Shown here: positions 13,845-22,600 of the stretch, in pieces
Layout: each line of letters begins with the position of its first letter
Numbering within the stretch: the first letter of the stretch is position 1
From: an uncultured Lachnoanaerobaculum sp.
Lineage (GTDB): Bacteria > Bacillota > Clostridia > Lachnospirales > Lachnospiraceae
Reading direction: 5' to 3'
Assembly: GCA_937925515.1 (NCBI GenBank)
Contig: CALALP010000008.1
Span: 1-25,557 of the forward strand
DNA length: 25,557 bases
Position numbers and translations under genes: made by a program
The notes under the pieces: generated by a model
Databases searched by the model: none
What the model was told of the DNA's origin: nothing
What the model saw: only the letters and a program-made list of their open reading frames with translations

Positions 13845-16754
13845 ATGGGGGTTAGGGATACTAAAATGGAGGCTGAACTTGAAAATAATATAATTGATTG
13901 TCTTGTGAATGAACAGGGCTATGAATATATAAAGCCTGAAAAGATGAAGTTATCATTTAATAGAAAATATGCTATTGATGAGGAAAGGCTACTTCGTTTT
14001 ATTAGAACCTCTCAACCTAATGAATTTGATATACTTCGCCTTGATATAGAGAGTGGGAGGGATAAGTTTTATAAGCAGTTAGATTTTTCAATAAAGCAAG
14101 ACGGTATTGTTTCTGTTTTGAAAAATGGTATTAAGTGTTATCCGTCATCAGGGACTATAATCTTTTATCATGCCTTAGATTCTAAAAGACATAGTTCTTA
14201 TAAGGAATTTGAACTTAATATATTTTCAGTTACAAATCAACTTACATATTCAGATTATAATAAGGGCTTGGAACTTGATTTAGCAATTTTTATAAATGGT
14301 TTACCTATTATCACTATGGAATTAAAGAGCAGAGCCTCAAGTTCAGGTTGGACATATAAAGATGCTGAGGAACAATATAAAAATGATAGAGATTCCAAAG
14401 AAACAATATTTAGTTTTAAAAGATGTATTGCACACTTTGCCGTAGATGAGAACTTTATTACATTTACAACTAGATTAGACGGTAAGAATACACGTTTTAT
14501 GCCTTTTAACAAGGGAACTAAAACAGGTGGTTCAGGAAATCCACTCAATCCTAATGGAACTATGACGGATTATTTATGGAAAGAATTTTTAAATAAGAGA
14601 ACTTTAACAAGTCTTGTCAGAGATTTTGCTTACATATCCATTGATAAAGAGAAGAAAACTCAAACTTTGATTTTTCCTAGATACCACCAGTATAGAGTTG
14701 TTACAAGACTTTTAAGAGATGTTTGGGAAAATGGAGTAGGAAAAAGATATTTAATTCAACATAGTGCAGGCAGTGGCAAGAGCAATTCTATAACTTGGCT
14801 TGCTTATCGTTTGGTAGAAGTTGAATATAAAGATGAAAAAGCTTTTGATTCTGTAATTGTGGTAACAGATAGAATAAATCTTGATGAACAGATAGCTGAG
14901 AATATAAGAAAGTTTATAGATGAGAAAAGCATTGTAGGTCATGCTAATTCCTCAACTGATTTGAAAAAACTATTAGTGGACGGTAAAAAGATAATTATTA
15001 CAACTGTACAAAAATTTCCTTATTTACTAGAAAAGATAGGTACAGAATTAAGGGGAAAAAATTTTGCAATAATTATTGATGAGGCTCATTCATCTCAAAG
15101 TGGGCGTGCAGCAGCCTCACTGAATATGGCAGTATCAGGAAATTTCAGTAATGATAATGACTTTGAAATTGAGGATAAATTGATTGAATTGATTGAGGCT
15201 AGGAAAATGCCTGAAAATGCTAGTTTCTTTGCTTTTACTGCTACCCCTAAAGCAAAAACTATTGAAATGTTTGGGAGTGTATTTGATTTATATTCAATGA
15301 AACAGGCAATAGAGGAGGGATTTATTCTCGATGTATTAAAGAATTACACCCATTATGAAAACTATTATAAAATTTATAAGACTATTGAAAATAACCCTAA
15401 TTTTGACAAAAAGAAATCTCAAAGGAAAATCAGAAACTATGTTGAGGGACAGGAATTTCCAATTAGGGAAAAAGCTGAAGTTATAGTTAATCATTTTTTA
15501 AGTAATACAGTTTCCAAGATTAATGGTAAAGCTAAGGCAATGATTGTAACACAAAGTATTTTAAGGGCAATAGAATATTATTACATTGTAAGCGATATTT
15601 TAAAGAACTCAAATACAGGATATGAGGCTTTAGTTGCATTTTCAGGTGAAAAAGAATACAAAGGTAAGACTGTAACTGAAACAAGTTTAAATGGTTTTTC
15701 AGATAAAGAAACTCCTAAGAAGTTTAAAGAGGATAAATATAAAATTTTAGTTGTAGCCGATAAATATCAAACCGGATATGATGAACCACTACTCCATACT
15801 ATGTATGTTGATAAAGTTTTAAATGATGTAAAAGCTGTTCAAACCTTATCAAGACTTAATAGAAGTACTAAATACAAAATTGATACTTGTGTTATTGACT
15901 TTGCAAATGAACCTAAGCATATTTTAGAGGCTTTTCAACCTTATTACAAGGAAACAGTGCTTGAATCTGAAACAGACCCTAATAAATTAAATAATTTGCT
16001 TGGAATACTTGATAGTAAGTATGTATACGAAAAAGATGAAGTAGACAGATTAGTAGATTTATTTTTAAAGAATAGCCCTAGATGTTTTATTGACAGCATA
16101 CTTGATAAGTCAGTAGATAGATATAAAAAGCTTACTGAAGATGAACAAGTTGAATTTAAAAGTGGAGTTAGAGCCTTTATAAGAAGTTATAACTTTATAG
16201 CATCAATTCTTCCTATTGGACAAGTTGAATGGGAAAAGAAAGTTATTTTCTTTGAACAACTAATACATAGACTTCCTACACCTGAGGGGGAAGATTTATC
16301 AAAAGGAATATTAGAGTCCGTAGATCTTGAAAGTTACAGACTTGAGAAAAAAGAAACTATAAGTATATTATTAAAAGATGAAGACGGAGGAGTTGAGGGG
16401 CTTGGAATTGGTGCAGGAAAGAAAGCTGAAGTTCAGATTGACTCATTAGAAAATATTGTAGCTGATTTTAATGATATTTTTGGTAATATAAATTGGCAGG
16501 ATAAGGATAATGTTGCAAGACAGATTAAAGAATTACCTGATATGCTGATGAAAAATGAAAAGTTTAGAAATGCTTTGAATAATTCTGATATTGAAAACAT
16601 AAAAAGAGAATATCATTCAGCTTTAAGAGAGGTATTCAAAATTATAATGCTTGACAATATGGAATTATTTGGTCAATGGACTAATAACTCAAACTTTAGT
16701 AAGTGGCTTAATGATACTATTTTTGATGAAATAATCAAGAAAACCAAAAAATAA
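13845..16754 (+). CDS. hsdR: Type I restriction endonuclease subunit HsdR
   Basis: A 969-residue motor-nuclease subunit that translocates and cuts unmodified DNA. The PD-(D/E)xK nuclease is complete: Asp145 in LDLAIFINGLP and Glu159-Leu-Lys161 in TMELKSR. The helicase motor has Walker A AGSGKS (308-313), DEAH box IIDEAHSSQSGR (Asp412 to His415), FFAFTATPKAKT, and motif VI QTLSRLNRST. The C-terminal domain (about 700-969) contacts HsdM. Length is normal. The first ATG is one base after the hsdS stop, with AAAGGCAGG upstream. A second in-frame ATG at 13866 is also possible and would shorten the protein by seven residues. All three subunits look functional. Confidence 0.95.
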   Translation: MGVRDTKMEAELENNIIDCLVNEQGYEYIKPEKMKLSFNRKYAIDEERLLRFIRTSQPNEFDILRLDIESGRDKFYKQLDFSIKQDGIVSVLKNGIKCYPSSGTIIFYHALDSKRHSSYKEFELNIFSVTNQLTYSDYNKGLELDLAIFINGLPIITMELKSRASSSGWTYKDAEEQYKNDRDSKETIFSFKRCIAHFAVDENFITFTTRLDGKNTRFMPFNKGTKTGGSGNPLNPNGTMTDYLWKEFLNKRTLTSLVRDFAYISIDKEKKTQTLIFPRYHQYRVVTRLLRDVWENGVGKRYLIQHSAGSGKSNSITWLAYRLVEVEYKDEKAFDSVIVVTDRINLDEQIAENIRKFIDEKSIVGHANSSTDLKKLLVDGKKIIITTVQKFPYLLEKIGTELRGKNFAIIIDEAHSSQSGRAAASLNMAVSGNFSNDNDFEIEDKLIELIEARKMPENASFFAFTATPKAKTIEMFGSVFDLYSMKQAIEEGFILDVLKNYTHYENYYKIYKTIENNPNFDKKKSQRKIRNYVEGQEFPIREKAEVIVNHFLSNTVSKINGKAKAMIVTQSILRAIEYYYIVSDILKNSNTGYEALVAFSGEKEYKGKTVTETSLNGFSDKETPKKFKEDKYKILVVADKYQTGYDEPLLHTMYVDKVLNDVKAVQTLSRLNRSTKYKIDTCVIDFANEPKHILEAFQPYYKETVLESETDPNKLNNLLGILDSKYVYEKDEVDRLVDLFLKNSPRCFIDSILDKSVDRYKKLTEDEQVEFKSGVRAFIRSYNFIASILPIGQVEWEKKVIFFEQLIHRLPTPEGEDLSKGILESVDLESYRLEKKETISILLKDEDGGVEGLGIGAGKKAEVQIDSLENIVADFNDIFGNINWQDKDNVARQIKELPDMLMKNEKFRNALNNSDIENIKREYHSALREVFKIIMLDNMELFGQWTNNSNFSKWLNDTIFDEIIKKTKK

Positions 16755-16764
16755 TTGTCATTTG

Positions 16765-16773
16765 TGGTAAAAT
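16765..16773 (+). promoter_or_regulatory. Possible extended -10 promoter for the membrane/ATPase operon
   Basis: TGG-TAAAAT (16765-16773) fits an extended -10 element (TGn before a -10 box) and lies 21 bases before the ATG at 16795, whose ribosome-binding site is AGGAGG. No -35 box is seen, and readthrough from hsdR is possible because no terminator lies in the 40-base gap. Confidence 0.3.
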
Positions 16774-16794
16774 ACATCATAGGAGGTTTTTAAC

Positions 16795-17331
16795 ATGAAA
16801 TTTACTTTTGATTTGACGGAGCAAGATTATCTTGACTTTAATATGTTTGTTGTAACAAATTATGATATGTATAAAAGGCAATTACTTATATTTCAGATTA
16901 TATTTACTATAATACCTCTAGCTGAGGGGCTGTATTTCTTTATTACAAAGCCTGAAAATCTTGAGGCAAATGTAGTAATGCTTTTTGTAATGGTTATACT
17001 TTCAGTTTTATTTTTTAAATTTATTCCGAAAGTTTTTAATGCACTGACACTTAGGCGAGCTAAGGCATTACTTTTTAAAGAAGGCAAAAATAATATCTTA
17101 GGAGAAAGAACCATAGAATTTGGAGAGGATAAGATTCATTCAAAAACTATATATACTGAAAGTTTTACAGATTATAAAATGATTACAAAGGCAGATTTTT
17201 CTAATACGGCATTTTACATTTTTACTTCGCCTGCAATGGCAATAATTATACCGTTTAGAGTATTTTCAAGCAGTGAGGAAAAAGATGCATTCATAGTGTT
17301 TTTGTGTTCAAAACTTGATGCAGTGTATTAA
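16795..17331 (+). CDS. YcxB-like membrane protein
   Basis: A 178-residue protein with two predicted membrane helices (about residues 29-50 and 57-78) and a cytoplasmic C-terminal domain. That domain resembles the YcxB-like family: GERTIEFGEDKIHSKTIYTES, a short acidic stretch, then FYIFTSPAMAIIIPFRVFSS, the usual 'yiy.s...aiiiPkrvF' end. The function of this family is not known. AGGAGG (16781-16786) supports the ATG at 16795. It begins a four-gene run of closely packed genes ending with a ParA-like ATPase, which suggests a shared membrane function. Confidence 0.75.
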   Translation: MKFTFDLTEQDYLDFNMFVVTNYDMYKRQLLIFQIIFTIIPLAEGLYFFITKPENLEANVVMLFVMVILSVLFFKFIPKVFNALTLRRAKALLFKEGKNNILGERTIEFGEDKIHSKTIYTESFTDYKMITKADFSNTAFYIFTSPAMAIIIPFRVFSSSEEKDAFIVFLCSKLDAVY

Positions 17332-17341
17332 AGGAGATTAT

Positions 17342-17569
17342 ATGAAATTCATTTATGTAAAAAATATCATAACTTGGACAGTAATTTTCATATCATCACT
17401 GATGGTTTTAAGAGTTTTTGTAAGAAATTTGATTAGAGATATTTCAAATAATGAGAAACTTTTTACTCCGGGTGTGGTGTTTGCATTTGCATTTGTTATA
17501 GTAATCTTAGTTTTAGTATTTTCAGTAACAAGAGTTGTGAAATATATAAAGCTTATAAGGGAGCTTTGA
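17342..17569 (+). CDS. Small two-helix membrane protein of unknown function
   Basis: I do not recognise this 75-residue protein. It has two hydrophobic segments, about residues 8-25 (IITWTVIFISSLMVLRVF) and 45-66 (VVFAFAFVIVILVLVFSVT), joined by a short polar loop with several charged residues, and a basic C-terminus. The ATG at 17342 is preceded by AAAGGAG (17331-17337). A longer frame from 17315 would overlap the YcxB-like gene and is rejected because its ribosome-binding site would be absent. It sits 10 bases after the YcxB-like stop and 13 bases before the next gene, so it is probably part of a membrane complex encoded by the operon. Confidence 0.65.
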   Translation: MKFIYVKNIITWTVIFISSLMVLRVFVRNLIRDISNNEKLFTPGVVFAFAFVIVILVLVFSVTRVVKYIKLIREL

Positions 17570-17582
17570 TTGAGGCTGATAT

Positions 17583-18437
17583 ATGAAAGATATTAAGAAA
17601 AAAAGAATTAGTGCCTTTGCACTTGTCATTTGGAATTTTATTTTGTATGGTGCTATAATAATTTTATTTTTAAATCTATTATTTAGAAAACTTGAGGGGA
17701 AAACTGAAAGTATAGAGGAAAATATTTTTCTTGTGGCTATTCCGATATTTTTAATAGCAACTTTAAGAACAGTTATTAAGAATGTAAAAGCCCTTTATTT
17801 GTGTTACAAAGATGAGGAAAATGTAGTAAAAGATAAAGTTATATTAAATGAATATAAGTTTTTAGAAATGTATAAAAAGGTTAGCCGTCGTAGAATGTCT
17901 TTGGTGCTTATATTTCCATTTATTGCTACTGTAAGTATAGTATTTTTTTCTTTGTTAATTGCAAGTCCCAACATTCCAAAAGAGATTATAATTAATATTT
18001 GGAGGAAAATGTTTTCTGCCGTACCTATAACTTATATAATTTCATTTATGATTCTACCACTAATTTTATTTACTAAAATTTATCTTTCATATACACACAA
18101 TAAAAATCTCTTAGCACAAATTTATGATGCTATGTCCGATAAGGAGATAGAGAGCTTAGATAATATAGGCGAAAAGCAATGTGGCTATGTGTTTACTAAA
18201 GACTTTTTGATAAATTGGGACGGCTTTTTAAACATTATTCCACTAAGTAAGATTACAAAGCTTGAATACATAAGTTATTTTTATTTGTTAGTTTATGGCA
18301 CAAGGCTTAGAATTACTGCTGACAAAAAGTATAATATATGGAGTTATGCTCCTACAAAAGATGAGTGGATAAGGCGTGGTTTTGTATCTCCAAGTGGTAA
18401 AGGAGATATTAATATGAATGTTCAAACGCCTGTATAG
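17583..18437 (+). CDS. Membrane protein with four helices and a cytoplasmic C-terminal domain
   Basis: An unrecognised 284-residue protein. Hydrophobic segments lie at about residues 10-33, 47-65, 106-128 and 142-166, giving about four helices with a charged central loop (67-104). Residues about 190-265 form a soluble domain. Its pattern (CGYVFTKDFLINWDGFLNIIPLSKITKLEYI) looks like a small beta-rich bacterial PH or YcxB-like fold, but this is only by eye. The ribosome-binding site is weak (GAGG, 17573-17576) and the start could be coupled to the preceding gene. The stop lies eight bases before the ParA-like ATG, whose G-run begins at the last base of this gene. Position between the small membrane protein and the ATPase suggests it is the ATPase's membrane partner; that is inference. 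Confidence 0.75.
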   Translation: MKDIKKKRISAFALVIWNFILYGAIIILFLNLLFRKLEGKTESIEENIFLVAIPIFLIATLRTVIKNVKALYLCYKDEENVVKDKVILNEYKFLEMYKKVSRRRMSLVLIFPFIATVSIVFFSLLIASPNIPKEIIINIWRKMFSAVPITYIISFMILPLILFTKIYLSYTHNKNLLAQIYDAMSDKEIESLDNIGEKQCGYVFTKDFLINWDGFLNIIPLSKITKLEYISYFYLLVYGTRLRITADKKYNIWSYAPTKDEWIRRGFVSPSGKGDINMNVQTPV

Positions 18438-18445
18438 GGGGGAAA

Positions 18446-19303
18446 ATGTGTAAAATAATTTTTATCAGTAATTATAAGAGTGGTGCAGGAGTTACAAACA
18501 CTACAATTAATTTAGCAAATCAGTTTTCTAAATTAGGGAAAAATGTACTTACAATAGACTTAGATTCACAAGGCACACTTAGTGAGATTTTAGTGTATGA
18601 AAATACTAATGAAAAATATTTAAAAGATATTTCTGATGTTGGAACGCTAAACTATATTTTTGAACTTTATATGTTGAAAATGAGTAAATATACCAACATG
18701 AAACTAGAGTTTTCACGTTCTATGATACGAAAAACAGGTAGTGGATATAGCTATATACCAACAAGTCCTTTTTATAGAAATGTAAAGGGACTTGATACTT
18801 TAGCAAGTGAAATGAAAGATAATATTGAGTACTTGTCTATTTTAAAAAGATACATAGATACTATTAGAAATGAATATGACTACATTTTACTAGACTGCCC
18901 ACCAACTATGAATATGATTACAAAATCAGCATTTTTAATGTCAGACTTTTATTTAATTCCAACAGTTTTAGATATGGTAAGTATAAATGGAGTAGTTTGG
19001 TATATTAAGAATTTAGAAAATGTATATAAGAATTACTGCATAGAGGGGATTGACAGCATATTTGTAAAACATTATTTCAAGGAAAAATCTAAGCTTATAG
19101 GTGTATTTTATAATAAGATAGGGGGAAATGTTGACTCTAAAAATACTGAGGAAAGCTTTATAGATGCTTTAAAGAATGAAAATCTTGAAGTCTACATTTT
19201 CCCTTATGATATTAATAATTATGAAAAGTTGGGAGATTTACAACTTAAAAATGACTTTGAGGAATTTGCAAACTTGGTTATTAAGAGGATAGAAAAGATG
19301 TAA
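18446..19303 (+). CDS. ParA/MinD-like ATPase with altered P-loop
   Basis: A 285-residue member of the ParA/MinD/Soj deviant-Walker group. It aligns without gaps at the N-terminus, but the motif reads KSGAGVTNTT (11-20) where the family has KGGVGKTTTT. The signature Lys11 is kept, the P-loop lysine is Val16, and the following Thr is Asn18. Walker A' IDLDSQG (37-43) and Walker B YDYILLDCPP (144-153, Asp150) are normal. TadZ/CpaE proteins are known relatives with altered P-loops, so binding without normal hydrolysis is possible. There is no ParB, centromere-like repeat array or replication gene nearby, which argues against plasmid partition. It follows three membrane-protein genes, with GGGGGG (18437-18442) ahead of the ATG, so a membrane-localised positioning or switch role is inferred. 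Confidence 0.85.
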   Translation: MCKIIFISNYKSGAGVTNTTINLANQFSKLGKNVLTIDLDSQGTLSEILVYENTNEKYLKDISDVGTLNYIFELYMLKMSKYTNMKLEFSRSMIRKTGSGYSYIPTSPFYRNVKGLDTLASEMKDNIEYLSILKRYIDTIRNEYDYILLDCPPTMNMITKSAFLMSDFYLIPTVLDMVSINGVVWYIKNLENVYKNYCIEGIDSIFVKHYFKEKSKLIGVFYNKIGGNVDSKNTEESFIDALKNENLEVYIFPYDINNYEKLGDLQLKNDFEEFANLVIKRIEKM

Positions 19304-19315
19304 GAGTGGTTGTGC

Positions 19316-19480
19316 TTATAAAATGTCTTCAATTTTTAATTCCTCACCGGTTTCATCTAAATCAAGCGTTTCTAAAATTTTATTAATTTCAGCCTCTTCT
19401 TCATCTGAGGCAATAGGAAAGTTAGCATGTAAGAAATCAGCTAAATCTTGCTTGTTTTCTTTAATTATTGTGTTATTCAT
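19316..19480 (-). CDS. Small acidic protein, 54 residues, unknown
   Basis: An unrecognised ORF starting MNNTIIKENKQDLADFLHAN, rich in Glu and Asp toward the C-terminus (DEEEAEINKI, LDLDETGEELKIEDIL), probably helical. Reasons to think it real: a promoter with an operator-like palindrome lies at proper distance upstream, its composition looks protein-like, and the opposite strand is only a serine-rich shadow. The start is taken as ATG at 19480 (minus) with AGAAAG about 10 bases upstream. A longer version from 19507 is possible but would remove the ribosome-binding site. It converges on the ParA-like gene with a 12-base gap, and the stop is immediately beyond. No function is proposed; a regulator or small partner of the neighbouring operon is one idea. 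Confidence 0.5.
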   Translation of the reverse strand: MNNTIIKENKQDLADFLHANFPIASDEEEAEINKILETLDLDETGEELKIEDIL

Positions 19481-19510
19481 AATTATCATTCTTTCTATAT
19501 ATATCAATCT

Positions 19511-19540
19511 ATTATCAGCAACATGTACATGTTATATCAA
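19511..19540 (-). promoter_or_regulatory. Minus-strand promoter with 14-bp palindrome in the spacer
   Basis: On the minus strand, TTGATA (19540-19535) and GATAAT (19516-19511) are 18 bases apart. The spacer contains the perfect palindrome AACATGTACATGTT (19520-19533). A repressor bound there would block RNA polymerase directly. The palindrome's TGTACA core recurs at 19640-19645 in the beta-galactosidase leader. Confidence 0.6.
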
Positions 19541-19607
19541 GTGTGTATAATGTGTCAAGTTGTATTTTCCTAAGAAAATATATCAGATTTCAGCTATATA
19601 TGAATCA

Positions 19608-19635
19608 TTCTTTTTTTCATAATTAATGTTATAAT
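19608..19635 (+). promoter_or_regulatory. Probable beta-galactosidase promoter
   Basis: A perfect TATAAT (19630-19635) has a poor -35, TTCTTT (19608-19613), at 16 bases. The leader of about 50 bases contains CTTGTACAGG (19638-19647), a near-palindrome that could serve as an operator. The region 19550-19607 contains only a small hairpin, ATTTTC-CTAA-GAAAAT (19564-19579). Confidence 0.45.
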
Positions 19636-19695
19636 GTCTTGTACAGGCTTAAATGTAACAGCCATTACTAAAAATAAAATATGAAAGGAGTCATT

Positions 19696-22600
19696 ATGAA
19701 CTTAGAAAAGCTTTCGCTAGAGGAAATTCCTGAGATTTTAAAAAATCCTAAAGTTTTTCAAATTAACTGCTTAGAGCCTCATTCTGATTTTGATTATTTT
19801 AGAAATCATAAAGAGGCAAGTGAGAAAAATAGTAGTTTTAAGTTTTCTTTAAATGGTATCTGGAAATTTCATTATGCAAAAAATCTAACTCAGGTTGTAA
19901 AGAACTTTATGAGTGAAGATTATAACTGTAAGAATTGGGATAGTATAAGAGTTCCTGCACATATTCAGCTAGAGGGGTATGATATTCCACAATATGTAAA
20001 TCATCAATATCCTTGGGAGGGACATGAAGATATAAGACCGAAAGAAATTCCACTTGATTTTAACCCTGTAGCAAGTTATACAAAGTATTTTATTGTTCCT
20101 GAGCGTATGAAAAATGAAGAAATAAGGATTTGCTTTGAAGGAGTTGAAAGTGCTATCGCTCTATGGCTAAATGGAAAGTTTATAGGTTATCATGAGGATT
20201 CCTTTAACTCTGCAAGATTTGATTTGACACCTCATTTAAAAGAGGGAGAGAATAAGCTTTCAGCTATGGTCTTTAAGTTTTCAGCCGGAAGTTGGTGTGA
20301 GGATCAAGATTTCTTTAGATTTTCAGGCATTTTTAGAGATGTCTACATTTACTCCATACCAAAATTTCATGTAAATGATTTAAGAATAAAGACTATATTA
20401 GACAATGAATTCAAGGACGCAAAGTTTAGCATTGACTTTTGTATCAGAGGAAGTGGGAAGTTAGAGATTAGTTTATTTGATAAGCAAAATAATAAGCTAG
20501 TAAATGACAGCATTAAAGTAAATAATGAACAGAAAAGTTTAAGCTATGATTTAAAAGATATTATTTTATGGAATGAGTTTAATCCTTATTTATATAAGCT
20601 AGAGATAAGTCTTATTGATGAAAATGAAGACTTAATCGAGGTTATAACTGAAAATGTTGGTTTTAGAAAAATTGAAATTGTAAACTCAGTAATGTATTTA
20701 AATGGTAAAAGGATTGTTTTTAAGGGAGTAAATAGGCATGAATTTTGTTCTACTTCAGGTAGAGTTATTTCAGAAAAAGATATACTAAAAGATATTATAA
20801 ATATGAAGAAAAACAATATAAATGCAGTAAGAACAAGTCATTATCCTAATCAATCTAAGTTTTATAAATTATGTGATGAGTATGGATTATATGTTATTGA
20901 TGAAAACAACATGGAAACACATGGTACTTGGCTAACATATCCATATACAAAGGACGCTGACTATATAATTCCAAAGGATAATGAAGACTGGCAACCACTT
21001 CTTATAGCAAGAGCAGAGGCTATGTATGTGAGAGATAAAAATCACCCAAGCATACTTATTTGGTCTTGTGGAAATGAATCTTTTGGTGGAAAGGTTATTT
21101 ACGAGATTTCTGAATTTTTTAGAAATGCTGATAACACAAGGCTTGTTCACTATGAGGGAATAAGAAATGATAGGAGTTACCCTAAAACAAGTGATATTGA
21201 AAGCCAAATGTATACAAGTGTTGAGGATATAAAGAAATTCCTAAAAGAAAATAGAGATAAGCCTTTTATATGTTGTGAATATAGCCATGCTATGGGTAAT
21301 TCTTGTGGAGCAATGTTTAAGTATACCGATTTAACTAAAACAGAGGAACTTTATCAAGGTGGCTTTATATGGGATTATATAGACCAAAGCATTACTAAGA
21401 AAAATCGCTATGGAGAAAAATTCCAAGCCTATGGAGGTGCTTTTAAGGATGTACCGTCAGACTATAATTTTAGTGGAAATGGAATAGTATATGGGGAAAA
21501 TAGAGATAATTCTCCAAAAATGCAGGAAGTAAAATTTTTATACCAAAGTATAGACTCTGAAATCACTAAAGAAAAAGTCAGAATAATAAATAGAAATCCA
21601 TTTGCAAATACAAATGAATATAATTGTAAGGTTTTACTTGAAAGAGAGGGAAAAATACTTGAAAGCTGTAATCTACTAACAGATATTAAACCACTTGAGG
21701 AAAAAGAATATGATTTACATTTTAATACTGATACCTCAAAAGGGGAATTTGTTATAAGAATAAGCTTTACATTAAAAGAAGATACTTTGTGGGGCAAAGC
21801 AGGACATGAGGTTTCTTATAATGAATATGTGTTTGGAGATAATAATTATTTATTTAGAGATATTGACTTAAGAGGTGGGCTTGGAGAAAAAACATTAAAA
21901 CTTGTAAAAAGTCCAAATGTAATAGGTGTAATTGGAGATGATTTTGAAGTATTATTTTCAATCCTACATGGAGGTATGATTTCATATAAATATGGTGGAC
22001 AGCAGATGCTTGAATTAATTCCTAAGCCTAATTTTTGGAGAGCTCCTACCGATAATGATTTAGGAAATTTAATGCCATTTAGATATGCACAATGGAAGAT
22101 TTCCTCAATGTATCAGTCAAATAAGTCATTAGAAAAAGACACTATCAATTTTGAAATGCCGGAAGTTATAAAAAATGAAGATAACATTACCATAAAATAT
22201 ACTTATATTTTACCAACTATTCCACAAACAAAGTGTTATCTATCTTATACAGTAGAAAAAAACGGTTTTGTAAAAGTATCACTTGATTACTTAGATGTTG
22301 AAAAAATAGGGGATATGCCTGAATATGGTCTAATGTTTACATTAGATGCCGACTATGAAAATATCAAGTGGTATGGATATGGAGCAGAGGAAAATTACAT
22401 TGACCGTAAACATGGGGCAAAACTTGGAGTTTATGAAAATAAAGTTATTAACAATATGTCAAAATATCTAAGGCCTCAAGAATGTGGAAATAAAGAGGGG
22501 GTTAGATATGCCTTGGTAACTGATGATAAAAATAGAGGTTTAATATTTATTGCTGATGAAAAAGAGGGCTTTAGTTTTAGTGCATTACCTTATTCTCCTT

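Noticed and set aside
18446..19303. Plasmid or chromosome partition locus
   Set aside because: No ParB-like gene, no iteron or parS-like repeat set, and no replication gene nearby; the neighbours are membrane proteins.
19323..19550. 75-codon + strand frame beginning MSSIFNSSPVSS opposite the small acidic ORF
   Set aside because: The serine-rich start is the complement of a Glu/Asp-rich protein. It has no ribosome-binding site, and the minus-strand reading has a promoter and a better composition.
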